DNA of 15,317 nucleotides from JBCBJZ01 sp038522635 (GTDB lineage: Bacteria; Pseudomonadota; Alphaproteobacteria; Rhizobiales; Hyphomicrobiaceae). Below are positions 1-10,312 of the stretch, one piece after another. The stretch lies in contig JBCBJZ010000088.1 in NCBI GenBank assembly GCA_038522635.1, positions 1 through 15,317 on the forward strand, given 5' to 3'. Every line of letters begins with the position of its first letter. The stretch's first letter is position 1. Position numbers and translations under genes: made by a program. Under the pieces are notes generated by a model, which worked only from the letters and a program-made list of their open reading frames with translations, had not been told where the DNA came from and searched no databases.

Positions 1-215
1 CACAGGCACTCGTAGTCCTTGATCGGCCCGAAAATGCGCGCGCAGAACAGCCCGTCACGCTCCGGCTTGAACGTGCGGTAGTTGATCGTCTCCGGCTTTT
101 TGATCTCGCCGAACGACCAGGAGTGGATGTCTTCCGGGCTCGCGATCGAAATGCGGATTTGATCGAACGTCGGGATCTGGGCTTGTTGCTTGAAGAGGTT
201 GGTGATCTCGTTCAT
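1..215 (-). CDS. rpoC: RNA polymerase beta' subunit, N-terminal fragment (cut by window edge)
   Basis: This is the first 71 complete codons of the beta' subunit, the largest part of the bacterial RNA polymerase core, which carries the catalytic Mg site further downstream. The translation begins MNEITNLFKQQ and continues with IRISIASPEDIHSWSFGEIKKP and PERDGLFCARIFGP, the standard RpoC opening. The fragment ends at YECLC, the start of the zinc-binding cysteine cluster that follows in this family. The ATG at 215 is supported by a GGAGAG ribosome-binding site about five bases upstream and by alignment with the usual RpoC N-terminus. It lies 225 nt downstream of rpoB, as the last known gene of this operon. 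The remainder lies outside the window, so nothing can be said about its integrity. Confidence 0.97.
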   Translation of the reverse strand, partial: MNEITNLFKQQAQIPTFDQIRISIASPEDIHSWSFGEIKKPETINYRTFKPERDGLFCARIFGPIKDYECL

Positions 216-440
216 GTCGGCTCTCCAGTCGGGCGGTGGGCGAAGCCGCCGATCGTGAAGCTCCGGACGCGCCTAGTCCGGGCTTGTAGGGCGAGGGCGC
301 TGCGGCGGTGTTTCCAAGCGAAGGAGCCATCAACCCCTGCGCCACCCGCGCGCCTCCCGTTCAGTGGTGTTTGCCGATGCCCGGCCGCACACGGATGCGC
401 AGCCGAGGCCGGCTTCTGGCCGAACGCTGACCTTCGAGCG
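216..440 (-). other. rpoB-rpoC intergenic spacer with stem-loops
   Basis: This is a 225-nt non-coding stretch in an operon where rpoB and rpoC are usually closer together. On the transcribed strand it can form a perfect 6-bp stem CCGGAC/GTCCGG with a 7-nt loop (plus coordinates 263-281) and a GGCGG/CCGCC stem just before the rpoC ribosome-binding site (about 232-250). No T-tract follows either stem, so they look more like mRNA processing or stability elements than terminators. No convincing promoter or ORF is seen. Confidence 0.4.
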
Positions 441-4598
<4,158 letters not shown>

Positions 4599-4649
4599 GG
4601 TCGCTCCTTAGTTGCTCGTGCACGTGAGCGCGTGCCGTGTCCTGAGGAC

Positions 4650-4674
4650 CAAGGCGGGGGCCCAAGCCGCCTTG
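4650..4674 (-). other. Stem-loop in rpoB 5' leader
   Basis: Arms CAAGGCGG and CCGCCTTG form a perfect 8-bp stem with a 9-nt loop, 52 nt upstream of the rpoB ATG. Next to it are the short palindrome GTCCTGAGGAC (4638-4648) and a GCACG/CGTGC stem (4620-4635), so the mRNA immediately 5' of rpoB is highly structured. There is no T-tract, so this is probably not an intrinsic terminator. It could be an mRNA processing or translation-control element. Confidence 0.4.
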
Positions 4675-5329
4675 TCGCCTGGGTTCAACGGAAGGCCGCG
4701 TGGGGTGACACGTGGCGCTGCCTTTGCCCGGCTTGTTTGCGTGCTGCGAAGAGGGTCGCTTCGCCTTTGTCGTAGCGACACGCCCTTGCGCGTTTCGGCG
4801 TTCCCATCAACGCCATCATCATCATCGTCATCTCGTCATCGACGGTGAGGGCCTGCCCCGCGCAGGCCACCTGCGTGTCGAACATGCGTTCGCGCCGAAC
4901 GTACCTCGCGACGAACGTTTGCGGGTGATCGGCACCCGCCATTTAAGCCGTGCAGGCTCAAGACCTGCCGTCACGCTTGAGAACCTGGCGTCTGAAATGA
5001 CGACGCAAAGCCCACTGACGCAGAAAACGGCTTACGGGATGCGTCGCCAATCTCGGGTTGGGTCATCAACCTGAGTGCGAAACATCTCGAAAACCGTTAG
5101 TTCTTGGGGGCGTTGCTTTCCACGTGGCAGGTAAATGCCATCCTTTGATTCGATCTTCAAGCCCTTTGCGCTTGACTTTCGCGTTTTTTGCCTTGGCCGC
5201 CTTTTTTTGCCTTGGAGGCCCCAAGGTCTTGCTGCCAACGCCTTTCCGTGTCGCGCCATTTGGACCGCCGCGTCAGGCTCCAGCGTCCGGAGGCCCTTAG
5301 GCGCCTCCTCGCGCGTTCAAGGAGCCGAA

Positions 5330-5363
5330 AGGCGGGGCGATGCACCTTCGTGCCGCCCCGCCT
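5330..5363 (-). terminator. Attenuator-like hairpin after rplL
   Basis: Just seven bases past the rplL stop codon the transcript can fold into AGGCGGGGC/GCCCCGCCT (9 bp), a small 1/3-nt internal loop, then GGCAC-side 4 bp closed by a GAAG tetraloop. The helix is followed by only three T residues and then CGGC, so it is a weak intrinsic terminator at best. Its position matches the known partial attenuator between rplL and rpoB of E. coli. That analogy, rather than the sequence itself, is the reason for calling it an attenuator. A processing or 3'-end stabilising hairpin is the alternative. Confidence 0.45.
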
Positions 5364-5369
5364 GCCGGA

Positions 5370-5747
5370 TCACTTCATTTCGACCTGCGCGCCCGCATCT
5401 TCGAGCTGCTTCTTCACTTTTTCAGCCTCATCCTTCGGCACGCCTTCCTTCACGGCCTTGCCGCCGGCTTCCACCAGGTCCTTGGCTTCCTTCAGGCCAA
5501 GACCCGTGATGGCGCGAACCTCTTTGATGACGTTGATTTTCTTGTCGCCTGCAGCCAGCAGGATGACGTCGAATTCGTCTTTCTCTTCGACTGCTGCGGC
5601 CGCTTCGCCGCCACCGCCAGCTGCCGCAACGGCAACCGGTGCTGCGGCCGACACGCCCCACTTTTCTTCGAGCAGTTTGGCCAGTTCAGAGGCTTCAAGA
5701 ACGGTCAGGTTGGACAGGTCGTCCACGATTTTGCTGAGATCAGCCAT
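5370..5747 (-). CDS. rplL: 50S ribosomal protein L7/L12
   Basis: This 125-residue acidic protein forms the dimeric ribosomal stalk that recruits elongation factors. Residues 1-30 are the L10-binding dimerisation domain (MADLSKIVDDLSNLTVLEAS). An Ala/Gly-rich hinge follows at about 33-53. The C-terminal factor-binding domain has the expected EFDVILLAAGDKKINVIKEV and GLGLKEAKDLVEAGGKAVKE stretches. The length is typical. The ATG at 5747 follows an AAGGA ribosome-binding site about ten bases upstream. That site lies inside a 20-nt segment complementary to the rplJ leader (see the separate entry), so translation may depend on opening of that helix. It lies 102 nt downstream of rplJ and is followed by a hairpin and a long gap before rpoB. 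Confidence 0.99.
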   Translation of the reverse strand: MADLSKIVDDLSNLTVLEASELAKLLEEKWGVSAAAPVAVAAAGGGGEAAAAVEEKDEFDVILLAAGDKKINVIKEVRAITGLGLKEAKDLVEAGGKAVKEGVPKDEAEKVKKQLEDAGAQVEMK

Positions 5748-5754
5748 CGATCAG

Positions 5755-5774
5755 GTATCCTTCGATTTGAACCT
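5755..5774 (-). promoter_or_regulatory. rplL ribosome-binding region, complementary to the rplJ leader
   Basis: The transcript AGGUUCAAAUCGAAGGAUAC, ending seven bases before the rplL AUG, contains the presumed Shine-Dalgarno AAGGA. It can pair without interruption with 20 nt of the rplJ leader (6539-6558), with two G-U pairs. Beyond one mismatch three more pairs are possible. In E. coli, rplL translation is known to be coupled to rplJ through a long-range mRNA structure. The pairing here is seen directly in the sequence, while its function is inferred. Confidence 0.6.
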
Positions 5775-5849
5775 TGCGCCCGCCAATCCGGACGCGTGTT
5801 GTGAGTTTGGGAAAGGCGCGCGCCACCTGGTGCGGCCACGCGCTCAGCA

Positions 5850-6362
5850 TCATCCTTCGGCAGCGCTCTTGGCTTGAAGGATACGCGCCAGTCCGGCGCC
5901 CGGCTCGTTGACCAGACGGGCAATCTTGGAGGCCGGTGCCTGAATGAGGCCGACCAGTTTGCCACGCAGTTCATCGAGCGAGGGCAGCGAGGCCAACTGC
6001 TTGACGGCATCCGCGTCCATGACCGTCGGCCCCATCGCCCCACCCAGGATCACGAGCTTGTCGTTATCCTTGGCGTAAGCGACGGCAGCCTTTGCGGCCG
6101 CGATCGGATCGTCCGAATAGGCAAGGCAGGTTTGCCCCTTGAACAGATCGGTGATCGCTTCGACGTCGGTGTCGCGTGCAGCCAACTTCGCAAGCCGGTT
6201 CTTGGCCACTTTGACCTTGCCCCCGGCTTCCCTGACGCGGCCGCGAAAGTCACTCATTTGAGCGACCGTCATCCCGCTGTAGTGCGCGACCACGACCACA
6301 CCTGTCGCCTTGAAGACGTCATGCATGTTGGTCACGAACTCGGCTTTTGCGGCTCTGTCCAC
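5850..6362 (-). CDS. rplJ: 50S ribosomal protein L10
   Basis: The 170-residue protein anchors the L7/L12 dimers at the base of the ribosomal stalk, and in many bacteria represses its own mRNA. The N-terminus MDRAAKAEFVTNMHDVFKAT, followed by GVVVVAHYSGMTVAQMSDFR and VAKNRLAKLA, is the rRNA-binding L10 domain. The C-terminal helix that binds L12 is residues ~140-165 (PASKIARLVNEPGAGLARIL). A GTG at 6362 is chosen as start because it gives the standard L10 N-terminus and has GGAG about eleven bases upstream. A 431-nt structured leader separates it from rplA, and rplL follows 102 nt downstream. The length is normal for the family. Confidence 0.98.
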   Translation of the reverse strand: MDRAAKAEFVTNMHDVFKATGVVVVAHYSGMTVAQMSDFRGRVREAGGKVKVAKNRLAKLAARDTDVEAITDLFKGQTCLAYSDDPIAAAKAAVAYAKDNDKLVILGGAMGPTVMDADAVKQLASLPSLDELRGKLVGLIQAPASKIARLVNEPGAGLARILQAKSAAEG

Positions 6363-6538
6363 GTTGCGCTTTGCTCCACTTCACAAGGACCACACGCGGT
6401 GAAGCGTGCAGCACTTGAGGTTGCACCATGCTGGTGTCCCGCGTGAGCCCATAAGCCCTTGCAGAACACGGCAGCGGTTTGGATCCTGTCCACCCCACGC
6501 TGGGCCGGCTTAAGGCCGACGGCATGGTGGCAACCACG

Positions 6539-6558
6539 AGGTTCAAATCGAAAGACAC
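6539..6558 (-). promoter_or_regulatory. rplJ leader segment complementary to the rplL ribosome-binding site
   Basis: The RNA segment GUGUCUUUCGAUUUGAACCU in the rplJ leader is the partner of 5755-5774. All 20 positions pair, with 18 Watson-Crick and two G-U pairs. The two arms are about 780 nt apart and flank the whole of rplJ. This arm starts about 177 nt upstream of the rplJ start, so ribosomes translating rplJ would not open it directly. L10-L12 binding to the leader could influence it. Confidence 0.6.
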
Positions 6559-6727
6559 GGAGCGCGCCGCATGTTTGATGCGGGCCGCCGGTCTCGATCG
6601 TCACCCCGTCTCATGCGGGCTGAGCTGCTGCTCACTTAAGCGCGACGGCTTCAACGAAGCGCGCCGCACACCCCCAATCTCGGACAGGTGGCTTGAAGCG
6701 CGCATGTCTGCCCGCTCAAACCGGTGA

Positions 6728-6763
6728 TCCAACGCATGCGCCCAAGTTGGCCCACACGTTGGA
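6728..6763 (-). other. Extended hairpin downstream of rplA
   Basis: Thirty nt past the rplA stop, TCCAACGTGTG pairs with CGCATGCGTTGGA as 11 bp with two G-U pairs. After one G-G mismatch come three more G-C pairs around a 6-nt loop. No T-tract follows, so this is unlikely to be an intrinsic terminator. It is probably an mRNA 3'-end, processing or leader element separating the rplKA and rplJL parts of the transcript. Confidence 0.5.
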
Positions 6764-6793
6764 ACTCTTGTCAGATCCAGAGACGCTCCACCT

Positions 6794-7534
6794 TTAGGAG
6801 GCCATCTCCGTCACCGAATTCGCTTCGACCCGCACCGACGGGCCCTGGGTCGATTTCAAGCTGACCCGCTTCAAATACGTGCCCTTCGCGCCCGACGGCT
6901 TGGCCTTCATGACCGCATCGACGAACGCTTTGATGTTCTCAACCAGCTTGGCATCATCGAAGCTCGCCTTGCCGACGCCGGCGTGGATGATCCCGGCCTT
7001 CTCGACCCGGAATTCGACCGCGCCGCCCTTGGCAGCTCCCACGGCTTCCGTGACGTTCGGCGTGACCGTGCCGACGCGCGGGTTCGGCATCAGACCGCGC
7101 GGGCCAAGCACCTTACCGAGGCGGCCCACGACCCCCATCATGTCGGGCGTCGCAATGCAGCGGTCGAAGTTGATGTTGCCCTTCTGGATCTCTTCAGCGA
7201 GATCTTCGGCACCCACGATGTCAGCGCCCGCAGCCTTCGCCTCTTCCGCCTTCGCATCGCGCGCGAACACCGCAACGCGCACCGTCCGGCCCGAACCGTT
7301 CGGCAGTTGGCAAACGCCACGCACCACCTGGTCGGCGTGCTTGGGATCGACGCCTAAGTTCATGGCAATTTCGACCGTCTCGTCGAACTTCGCTTTCGCC
7401 CGCTCTTTCACGACCTCAACGGCCTTCTCAACATCAAGCTGCGCATCGCGATCGATGCCCTGCCGCAGCTGCGCCAAGCGCTTGCCGCCAGCGAGTTTGG
7501 TCGCCTTGATCTGGTCTGTGCTCATGGTTGCCAT
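6794..7534 (-). CDS. rplA: 50S ribosomal protein L1
   Basis: The 246-residue protein binds 23S rRNA at the L1 stalk and helps release deacylated tRNA. In many bacteria it also represses the rplKA mRNA. Typical stretches are FDETVEIAMNLGVDPKHADQ, the conserved RGVCQLPNGSGRTVRVAVFA, and the C-terminal KGTYLKRVSLKSTQGPSVRV. The glycine-rich GKVLGPRGLMPNPRVGTVT motif is also present. The ATG at 7534 is preferred over the second Met at 7525 because GGAGGG, embedded in the last codons of rplK, sits about nine bases upstream. Only four bases separate it from rplK, so the two genes are probably translationally coupled. Confidence 0.98.
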   Translation of the reverse strand: MATMSTDQIKATKLAGGKRLAQLRQGIDRDAQLDVEKAVEVVKERAKAKFDETVEIAMNLGVDPKHADQVVRGVCQLPNGSGRTVRVAVFARDAKAEEAKAAGADIVGAEDLAEEIQKGNINFDRCIATPDMMGVVGRLGKVLGPRGLMPNPRVGTVTPNVTEAVGAAKGGAVEFRVEKAGIIHAGVGKASFDDAKLVENIKAFVDAVMKAKPSGAKGTYLKRVSLKSTQGPSVRVEANSVTEMAS

Positions 7535-7538
7535 CGGC

Positions 7539-7967
7539 TTAGCCCTCCACCTTCAGGCCCATCGAACGGGCGGAGCCAGCGATGATCTTCGTTGCCTGAT
7601 CAAGATCGTTGGCGTTCAGGTCTTGCATCTTTTGCTCGGCGATCTCGCGCAGTTGCGCGGTGGTGACGCTGCCTGAGACCGTGCGCCCCGGCGTCTGCCC
7701 GCCCTTATCGAGACCAGCCGCCTTCTTCAGGAAGTACGACGCCGGTGGCGATTTCATCACGAACGTGAAGGACTTGTCAGCGAACACCGTAATTTTCACC
7801 GGGATCGGAATGTTCTTTTCCATATCGCCGGTCTTGGCGTTGAACGCCTTGCAGAACTCCATGATGTTGACGCCGCGCTGACCGAGCGCCGGTCCAATGG
7901 GCGGCGAAGGGTTGGCGGCGCCTGCCGGCACCTGCAAGGAAATGTAGCCGTCGATCTTCTTTGCCAT
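7539..7967 (-). CDS. rplK: 50S ribosomal protein L11
   Basis: The 142-residue protein belongs to the GTPase-associated centre of the ribosome and is needed for RelA-mediated stringent signalling. The N-terminal domain shows MAKKIDGYISLQVPAGAANP and PPIGPALGQRGVNIMEFCKA, with the conserved Pro pair at the thiopeptide-binding site. The C-terminal rRNA-binding domain ends TKIIAGSARSMGLKVEG. The ORF can be read 33 codons further upstream, but the ATG at 7967 gives the family-standard N-terminus and length and has AAGGGA about seven bases upstream. It follows nusG after 177 nt and leads directly into rplA. Confidence 0.98.
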   Translation of the reverse strand: MAKKIDGYISLQVPAGAANPSPPIGPALGQRGVNIMEFCKAFNAKTGDMEKNIPIPVKITVFADKSFTFVMKSPPASYFLKKAAGLDKGGQTPGRTVSGSVTTAQLREIAEQKMQDLNANDLDQATKIIAGSARSMGLKVEG

Positions 7968-8144
7968 CGTGTTCCCTTTTGAACGAACGAACCGTGATGC
8001 AGCGTAGGCGCGACCGAGAATGGCGGAGCCCTGCTGCGGGGAAAGCGCGGTGCGATGGGCTGGCAATGCCCTCCCGCGCGTTTAAACCGACGCACGCCAT
8101 GCCCCGCCTTAGCGGACCGTTGGCAAGCATCGGGAACGAAGAAG

Positions 8145-8699
8145 TTAGCCTTGCTTTTCCACCTGTCCGAATTCGAGCTCGACCGGCGTCGGGCGACCAA
8201 AAATCGACACCGCCACCTTGAGGCGCGCACGCTCTTCGTCGACCTCTTCGACGTGGCCTGAGAACGTGGCGAACGGCCCTTCGGCCACCTTCACCTGCTC
8301 GCCGACTTCGAACGTGACCGTCGGCTTGGGCCGCTCAACGCCCTCTTTCACCTGGTGCAGAATGCGCATCGCCTCATCATCGCTGATCGGCATCGCTTTG
8401 TTGTCGGCACCAAGGAAGCCCGTGACCTTCGGCGTGTTCTTGATCAAAACGTGGGCTGCGTCCGTCATCTGCATTTTGACAAGCACGTAGCCGGGAAAAA
8501 ACTTGCGATCGACGGAGATCTTGCGCCCACGGCGCACCTCCACGACCTCTTCCATAGGCACAAGCACCTCTTCGAACAGGTGCTCAAGCCCTTCCGCCTT
8601 CGCGCGTTCCTTGATGGCTTCGGCGACCTTGCGCTCGAAGTTCGAGTACGCGTGGACGATGTACCACCGCCCTTTGGATTTTGTTTCAACGTCGCTCAC
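8145..8699 (-). CDS. nusG: Transcription termination/antitermination factor NusG
   Basis: The 184-residue factor binds RNA polymerase and couples it to Rho or to the leading ribosome. The N-terminal NGN domain contains KGRWYIVHAYSNFERKVAEA and RKFFPGYVLVKMQM. The C-terminal KOW domain is GEQVKVAEGPFATFSGHVEE, followed by VSIFGRPTPVELEFGQVEKQ. The frame stays open 38 codons upstream of the chosen start, but that extension is unlike NusG. The GTG at 8699 (MSDVETKSKGRW) gives a normal length. The ribosome-binding site there is weak (GGA about eleven bases upstream), so the exact start is less certain than the identity. It sits 180 nt after secE. Confidence 0.97.
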   Translation of the reverse strand: MSDVETKSKGRWYIVHAYSNFERKVAEAIKERAKAEGLEHLFEEVLVPMEEVVEVRRGRKISVDRKFFPGYVLVKMQMTDAAHVLIKNTPKVTGFLGADNKAMPISDDEAMRILHQVKEGVERPKPTVTFEVGEQVKVAEGPFATFSGHVEEVDEERARLKVAVSIFGRPTPVELEFGQVEKQG

Positions 8700-8879
8700 A
8701 ACGTCATTCCGTTTCGCTTTGCTTGATCCCGAAAGGACCAAGGATTGAGATGGCCAGGCGTCTGAAAGCGTGGAAGCCAAGCCGTAGCGCGTGCAATGCG
8801 CGCCAACGACCAAATCTCGCTCGTCGCGCCCAAAGGCCGCCGTCCACCCGAACTGCGGAGCCTACCGTATGGCTCAAGC

Positions 8880-9083
8880 TCAGGTCGGCGCGCGCACGAT
8901 ACCCGTCAGCTCCAGGACGAAGACGATGAGTTGGTCGGCGAGAAAGAAAAAGATCGCGGCCAGCGCCACCATGATCAGCACCATCACGGTCGTGATCCAC
9001 GTCTCTTTCCACGTGGGCCATGTGACCTTCGAGGTCTCGTTGCGGACCTCTTCGATAAACCGGAGGGGATTGAACTTCGCCAT
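8880..9083 (-). CDS. secE: Preprotein translocase subunit SecE
   Basis: A 67-residue single-span SecE, the small essential subunit that clamps SecY in the protein-export channel of the inner membrane. The amphipathic N-terminal helix carries the diagnostic EVRNETSKVTWPTWKETW, and one transmembrane segment follows at about residues 30-58 (TTVMVLIMVALAAIFFFLAD and on). Many non-enterobacterial SecE proteins have this short one-span form. The ATG at 9083 is the only reasonable start, although the upstream ribosome-binding site is poor. It lies between tRNA-Trp and nusG, the standard arrangement. Confidence 0.96.
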   Translation of the reverse strand: MAKFNPLRFIEEVRNETSKVTWPTWKETWITTVMVLIMVALAAIFFFLADQLIVFVLELTGIVRAPT

Positions 9084-9360
9084 AACCCGAACCGTACCTT
9101 CGTCTCTCTTACGCGTGACGCTGGCCCGTACGCCGCGACAACGCTCTCAAACGTTCCACGTTCGACGCGTCTGAATCCTGCGCCGCGACACCACATCCGT
9201 CAGCTCAGCACGCGTCACCTGAGCATCCGTCGCTGAAGCCTTGACCCGCGGCCTCGTCTGCGACACGACGCGAAAGCGGCCATTTCAGCAACGCGCAACC
9301 TCAGCAGCACCCAACCCGGGTGTTTCGGCCCACGGATCGCCCACGGACCAACCAAGGCCT

Positions 9361-9437
9361 TGGCAGGGGTGGAGGGTCTCGAACCCCCAACCTTCGGTTT
9401 TGGAGACCGACGCTCTAGCCAATTGAGCTACACCCCT
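9361..9437 (-). tRNA. tRNA-Trp (anticodon CCA)
   Basis: The minus strand folds as a complete tRNA. The acceptor stem is AGGGGTG/CACCCCT, the D-arm is GCTC/GAGC, and the anticodon stem TCGGT/ACCGA encloses a loop reading CTCCAAA with anticodon CCA. The T-arm is GGGGG-TTCGAGA-CCCTC. The 3' CCA is encoded (plus-strand TGG at 9361-9363, discriminator G at 9364). It is the first gene of the operon, upstream of secE as in many proteobacteria. Confidence 0.98.
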
Positions 9438-9467
9438 AAGCCCGGGCCGACGGATCGGAAGCGCTTG

Positions 9468-9496
9468 ATTACAGCAAAACGATCGCTGTGTCACAA
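9468..9496 (-). promoter_or_regulatory. Sigma70-type promoter of the tRNA-Trp/secE operon
   Basis: On the minus strand a -35 element TTGTGA (9491-9496) and a -10 element TGTAAT (9468-9473) are separated by exactly 17 bp. They match the consensus at four of six and five of six positions. Transcription would start near 9461, about 24 nt before the mature tRNA 5' end. It is the best promoter seen in the window and is suited to the expected high expression of this operon. Confidence 0.75.
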
Positions 9497-9673
9497 TTTT
9501 CTTGACAGGTGGGAGCCGGGTTCAAAGTCCACGCCAAATCCGCAGCCCGCTGCAGCCCTCCGGGGGGCCGTTCAACCACCTTTGTGAACAAAACGCGGCG
9601 TGCTGACGTAAGGACGATAGACGTCCAGTCCAGTCGTACAAACCACGTCAGCGCACCAACCGTGGAGCCCCCC

Positions 9674-10180
9674 ATGCAGATCAACGAACGCCCCGAGTTT
9701 TTGACAAAACCCAAGCCGCTAACCGTCACGCCCGATACGACGGTTGCCGATGCGGTCGCGCAAATGACCGAACGCAACTACGGCTCCGTCGTCGTGGTCG
9801 ACCCCAAAGCGAAAGTGCTTGGCATCATGACCGAGCGCGATGTGATGAAGCGTATTGTGCACGAGGGACGCGATGCGAAGGAAACCCCGGTTGAAGCGGT
9901 CATGACCAAGGAGCCGCGCTGCGCCAGGGACACCGATCAGGTGGTCGACTGGCTGCGCATCATGTCGAACGAGCGCTTCAGACGCGTGCCGATCGTTGAT
10001 GATGAGGGCACGTTGAAGTCGATCATGACCCAGGGCGACTTCGTCTCCTACACGTGGCCCGACCTGCTCGATCAGGCCAAGACGATGGTTCGCGCATCGC
10101 TGGGCAACAATTATCAGCTTGCGATGATCATCGGCGCGATCGCGTTTTACACGCTGGCGTTGATCTTGATCCTGCGTTGA
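9674..10180 (+). CDS. CBS-domain pair protein with C-terminal transmembrane anchor
   Basis: The 168-residue protein has two CBS motifs, at about residues 12-64 (VADAVAQMTERNYGSVVVVD then VLGIMTERDVMKRIV) and 76-126 (VMTKEPRCARDTDQVVDWLR then VPIVDDEGTLKSIMTQGDFV). Such pairs form a Bateman module that usually senses adenine nucleotides. A hydrophobic helix at about 148-167 (LAMIIGAIAFYTLALILILR) follows, giving a cytoplasmic CBS module tethered to the membrane, with no other effector domain. The ATG at 9674 is chosen for the GGAG site six bases upstream and because the protein starts just before the first CBS repeat. It is divergent from tRNA-Trp and convergent with the DUF805 gene. The ligand and partner are unknown. 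Confidence 0.9.
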   Translation: MQINERPEFLTKPKPLTVTPDTTVADAVAQMTERNYGSVVVVDPKAKVLGIMTERDVMKRIVHEGRDAKETPVEAVMTKEPRCARDTDQVVDWLRIMSNERFRRVPIVDDEGTLKSIMTQGDFVSYTWPDLLDQAKTMVRASLGNNYQLAMIIGAIAFYTLALILILR

Positions 10181-10204
10181 CGCCTGGCGCGCTCAGAGCA
10201 ACGG

Positions 10205-10229
10205 GCACCCGGCATCTAGCACCCGGCAT
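10205..10229 (+). repeat. Short direct repeat GCACCCGGCAT
   Basis: Two perfect 11-bp copies (10205-10215 and 10219-10229) are separated by CTA, a 14-bp period. They lie in the convergent intergenic region just after the CBS gene. The meaning is unknown; this may be a replication-slippage product. Confidence 0.6.
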
Positions 10230-10246
10230 GCGGTGCAGCCCCCTTC

Positions 10247-10281
10247 AAAAAAATCAGGGCCAAGCGTGCGCCTGGCCCTGA
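10247..10281 (-). terminator. Intrinsic terminator of the DUF805 gene
   Basis: On the minus strand the perfect 9-bp stem TCAGGGCCA/TGGCCCTGA with a 10-nt loop is followed immediately by seven T residues. This is a textbook Rho-independent terminator 32 nt past the DUF805 stop. Read on the plus strand, the stem has the A-tract in front and no T-tract behind, so it would serve the convergent CBS gene poorly. Confidence 0.9.
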
Positions 10282-10312
10282 ACATGACATCCGCTCATAA
10301 CGCGATGATGTT

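Larger units (their letters stand above)
4599..5369 (-). other. Long rplL-rpoB intergenic region (771 nt) with RNA hairpins
   Basis: No convincing gene lies in this interval. Two minus-strand ORFs of 75 and 85 codons (5032-5259 and 4685-4942) resemble nothing recognisable. The first is Lys/Arg-rich because it crosses two copies of CCAAGGCAAAAAA (plus 5184-5196 and 5203-5215). Stem-loops sit at both ends: a strong one directly after rplL (5330-5363), a second at 5289-5308, and one 52 nt before the rpoB start (4650-4674). In E. coli the corresponding spacer holds a partial terminator and an RNase III site that lower rpoBC expression relative to the ribosomal proteins. An equivalent role is plausible here but inferred. 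No clear sigma70 promoter for rpoB was found by eye. Confidence 0.5.
6363..6793 (-). promoter_or_regulatory. Structured rplA-rplJ intergenic region, candidate L10 autoregulatory leader
   Basis: This stretch has no gene. On the minus strand it contains several stem-loops: a 36-nt imperfect hairpin 30 nt after rplA (6728-6763), a GCGC-GCUUC/GAAGC-CGUC-GCGC stem with a one-sided 4-nt bulge (6640-6664), and CCGCAT/ATGCGG (6567-6583). It also carries the segment complementary to the rplL ribosome-binding site (6539-6558). In many bacteria the rplJ leader binds the L10-L12 complex and switches off translation. Position and structure fit that role, but the consensus L10 site was not verified. No clear internal promoter is seen. 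Confidence 0.5.

Noticed and set aside
4806..4846. CATCATCATCATCGTCAT-like run as a repeat element or His-tag-like coding region
   Set aside because: A short simple-sequence run in non-coding DNA with irregular units; neither reading frame gives a recognisable protein.
5188..5877. Plus-strand ORF of 229 codons over rplL
   Set aside because: It is a shadow of rplL and its flanks. The stretch SFDLNL that it shares with a minus-strand frame in the rplJ leader comes from the inverted complementary segment described as RNA pairing, not from protein homology.
7968..8066. Upstream extension of rplK to 8066
   Set aside because: The added 33 residues do not resemble L11. The internal ATG at 7967 gives the canonical N-terminus and has a good ribosome-binding site.
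8700..8813. Upstream extension of nusG to 8813
   Set aside because: The extra 38 residues are not part of NusG. The GTG at 8699 gives the normal length for the family.
9502..9530. Plus-strand TTGACA as a promoter for the CBS gene
   Set aside because: The -35 is perfect (9502-9507), but no -10-like hexamer lies 16-18 bp downstream.
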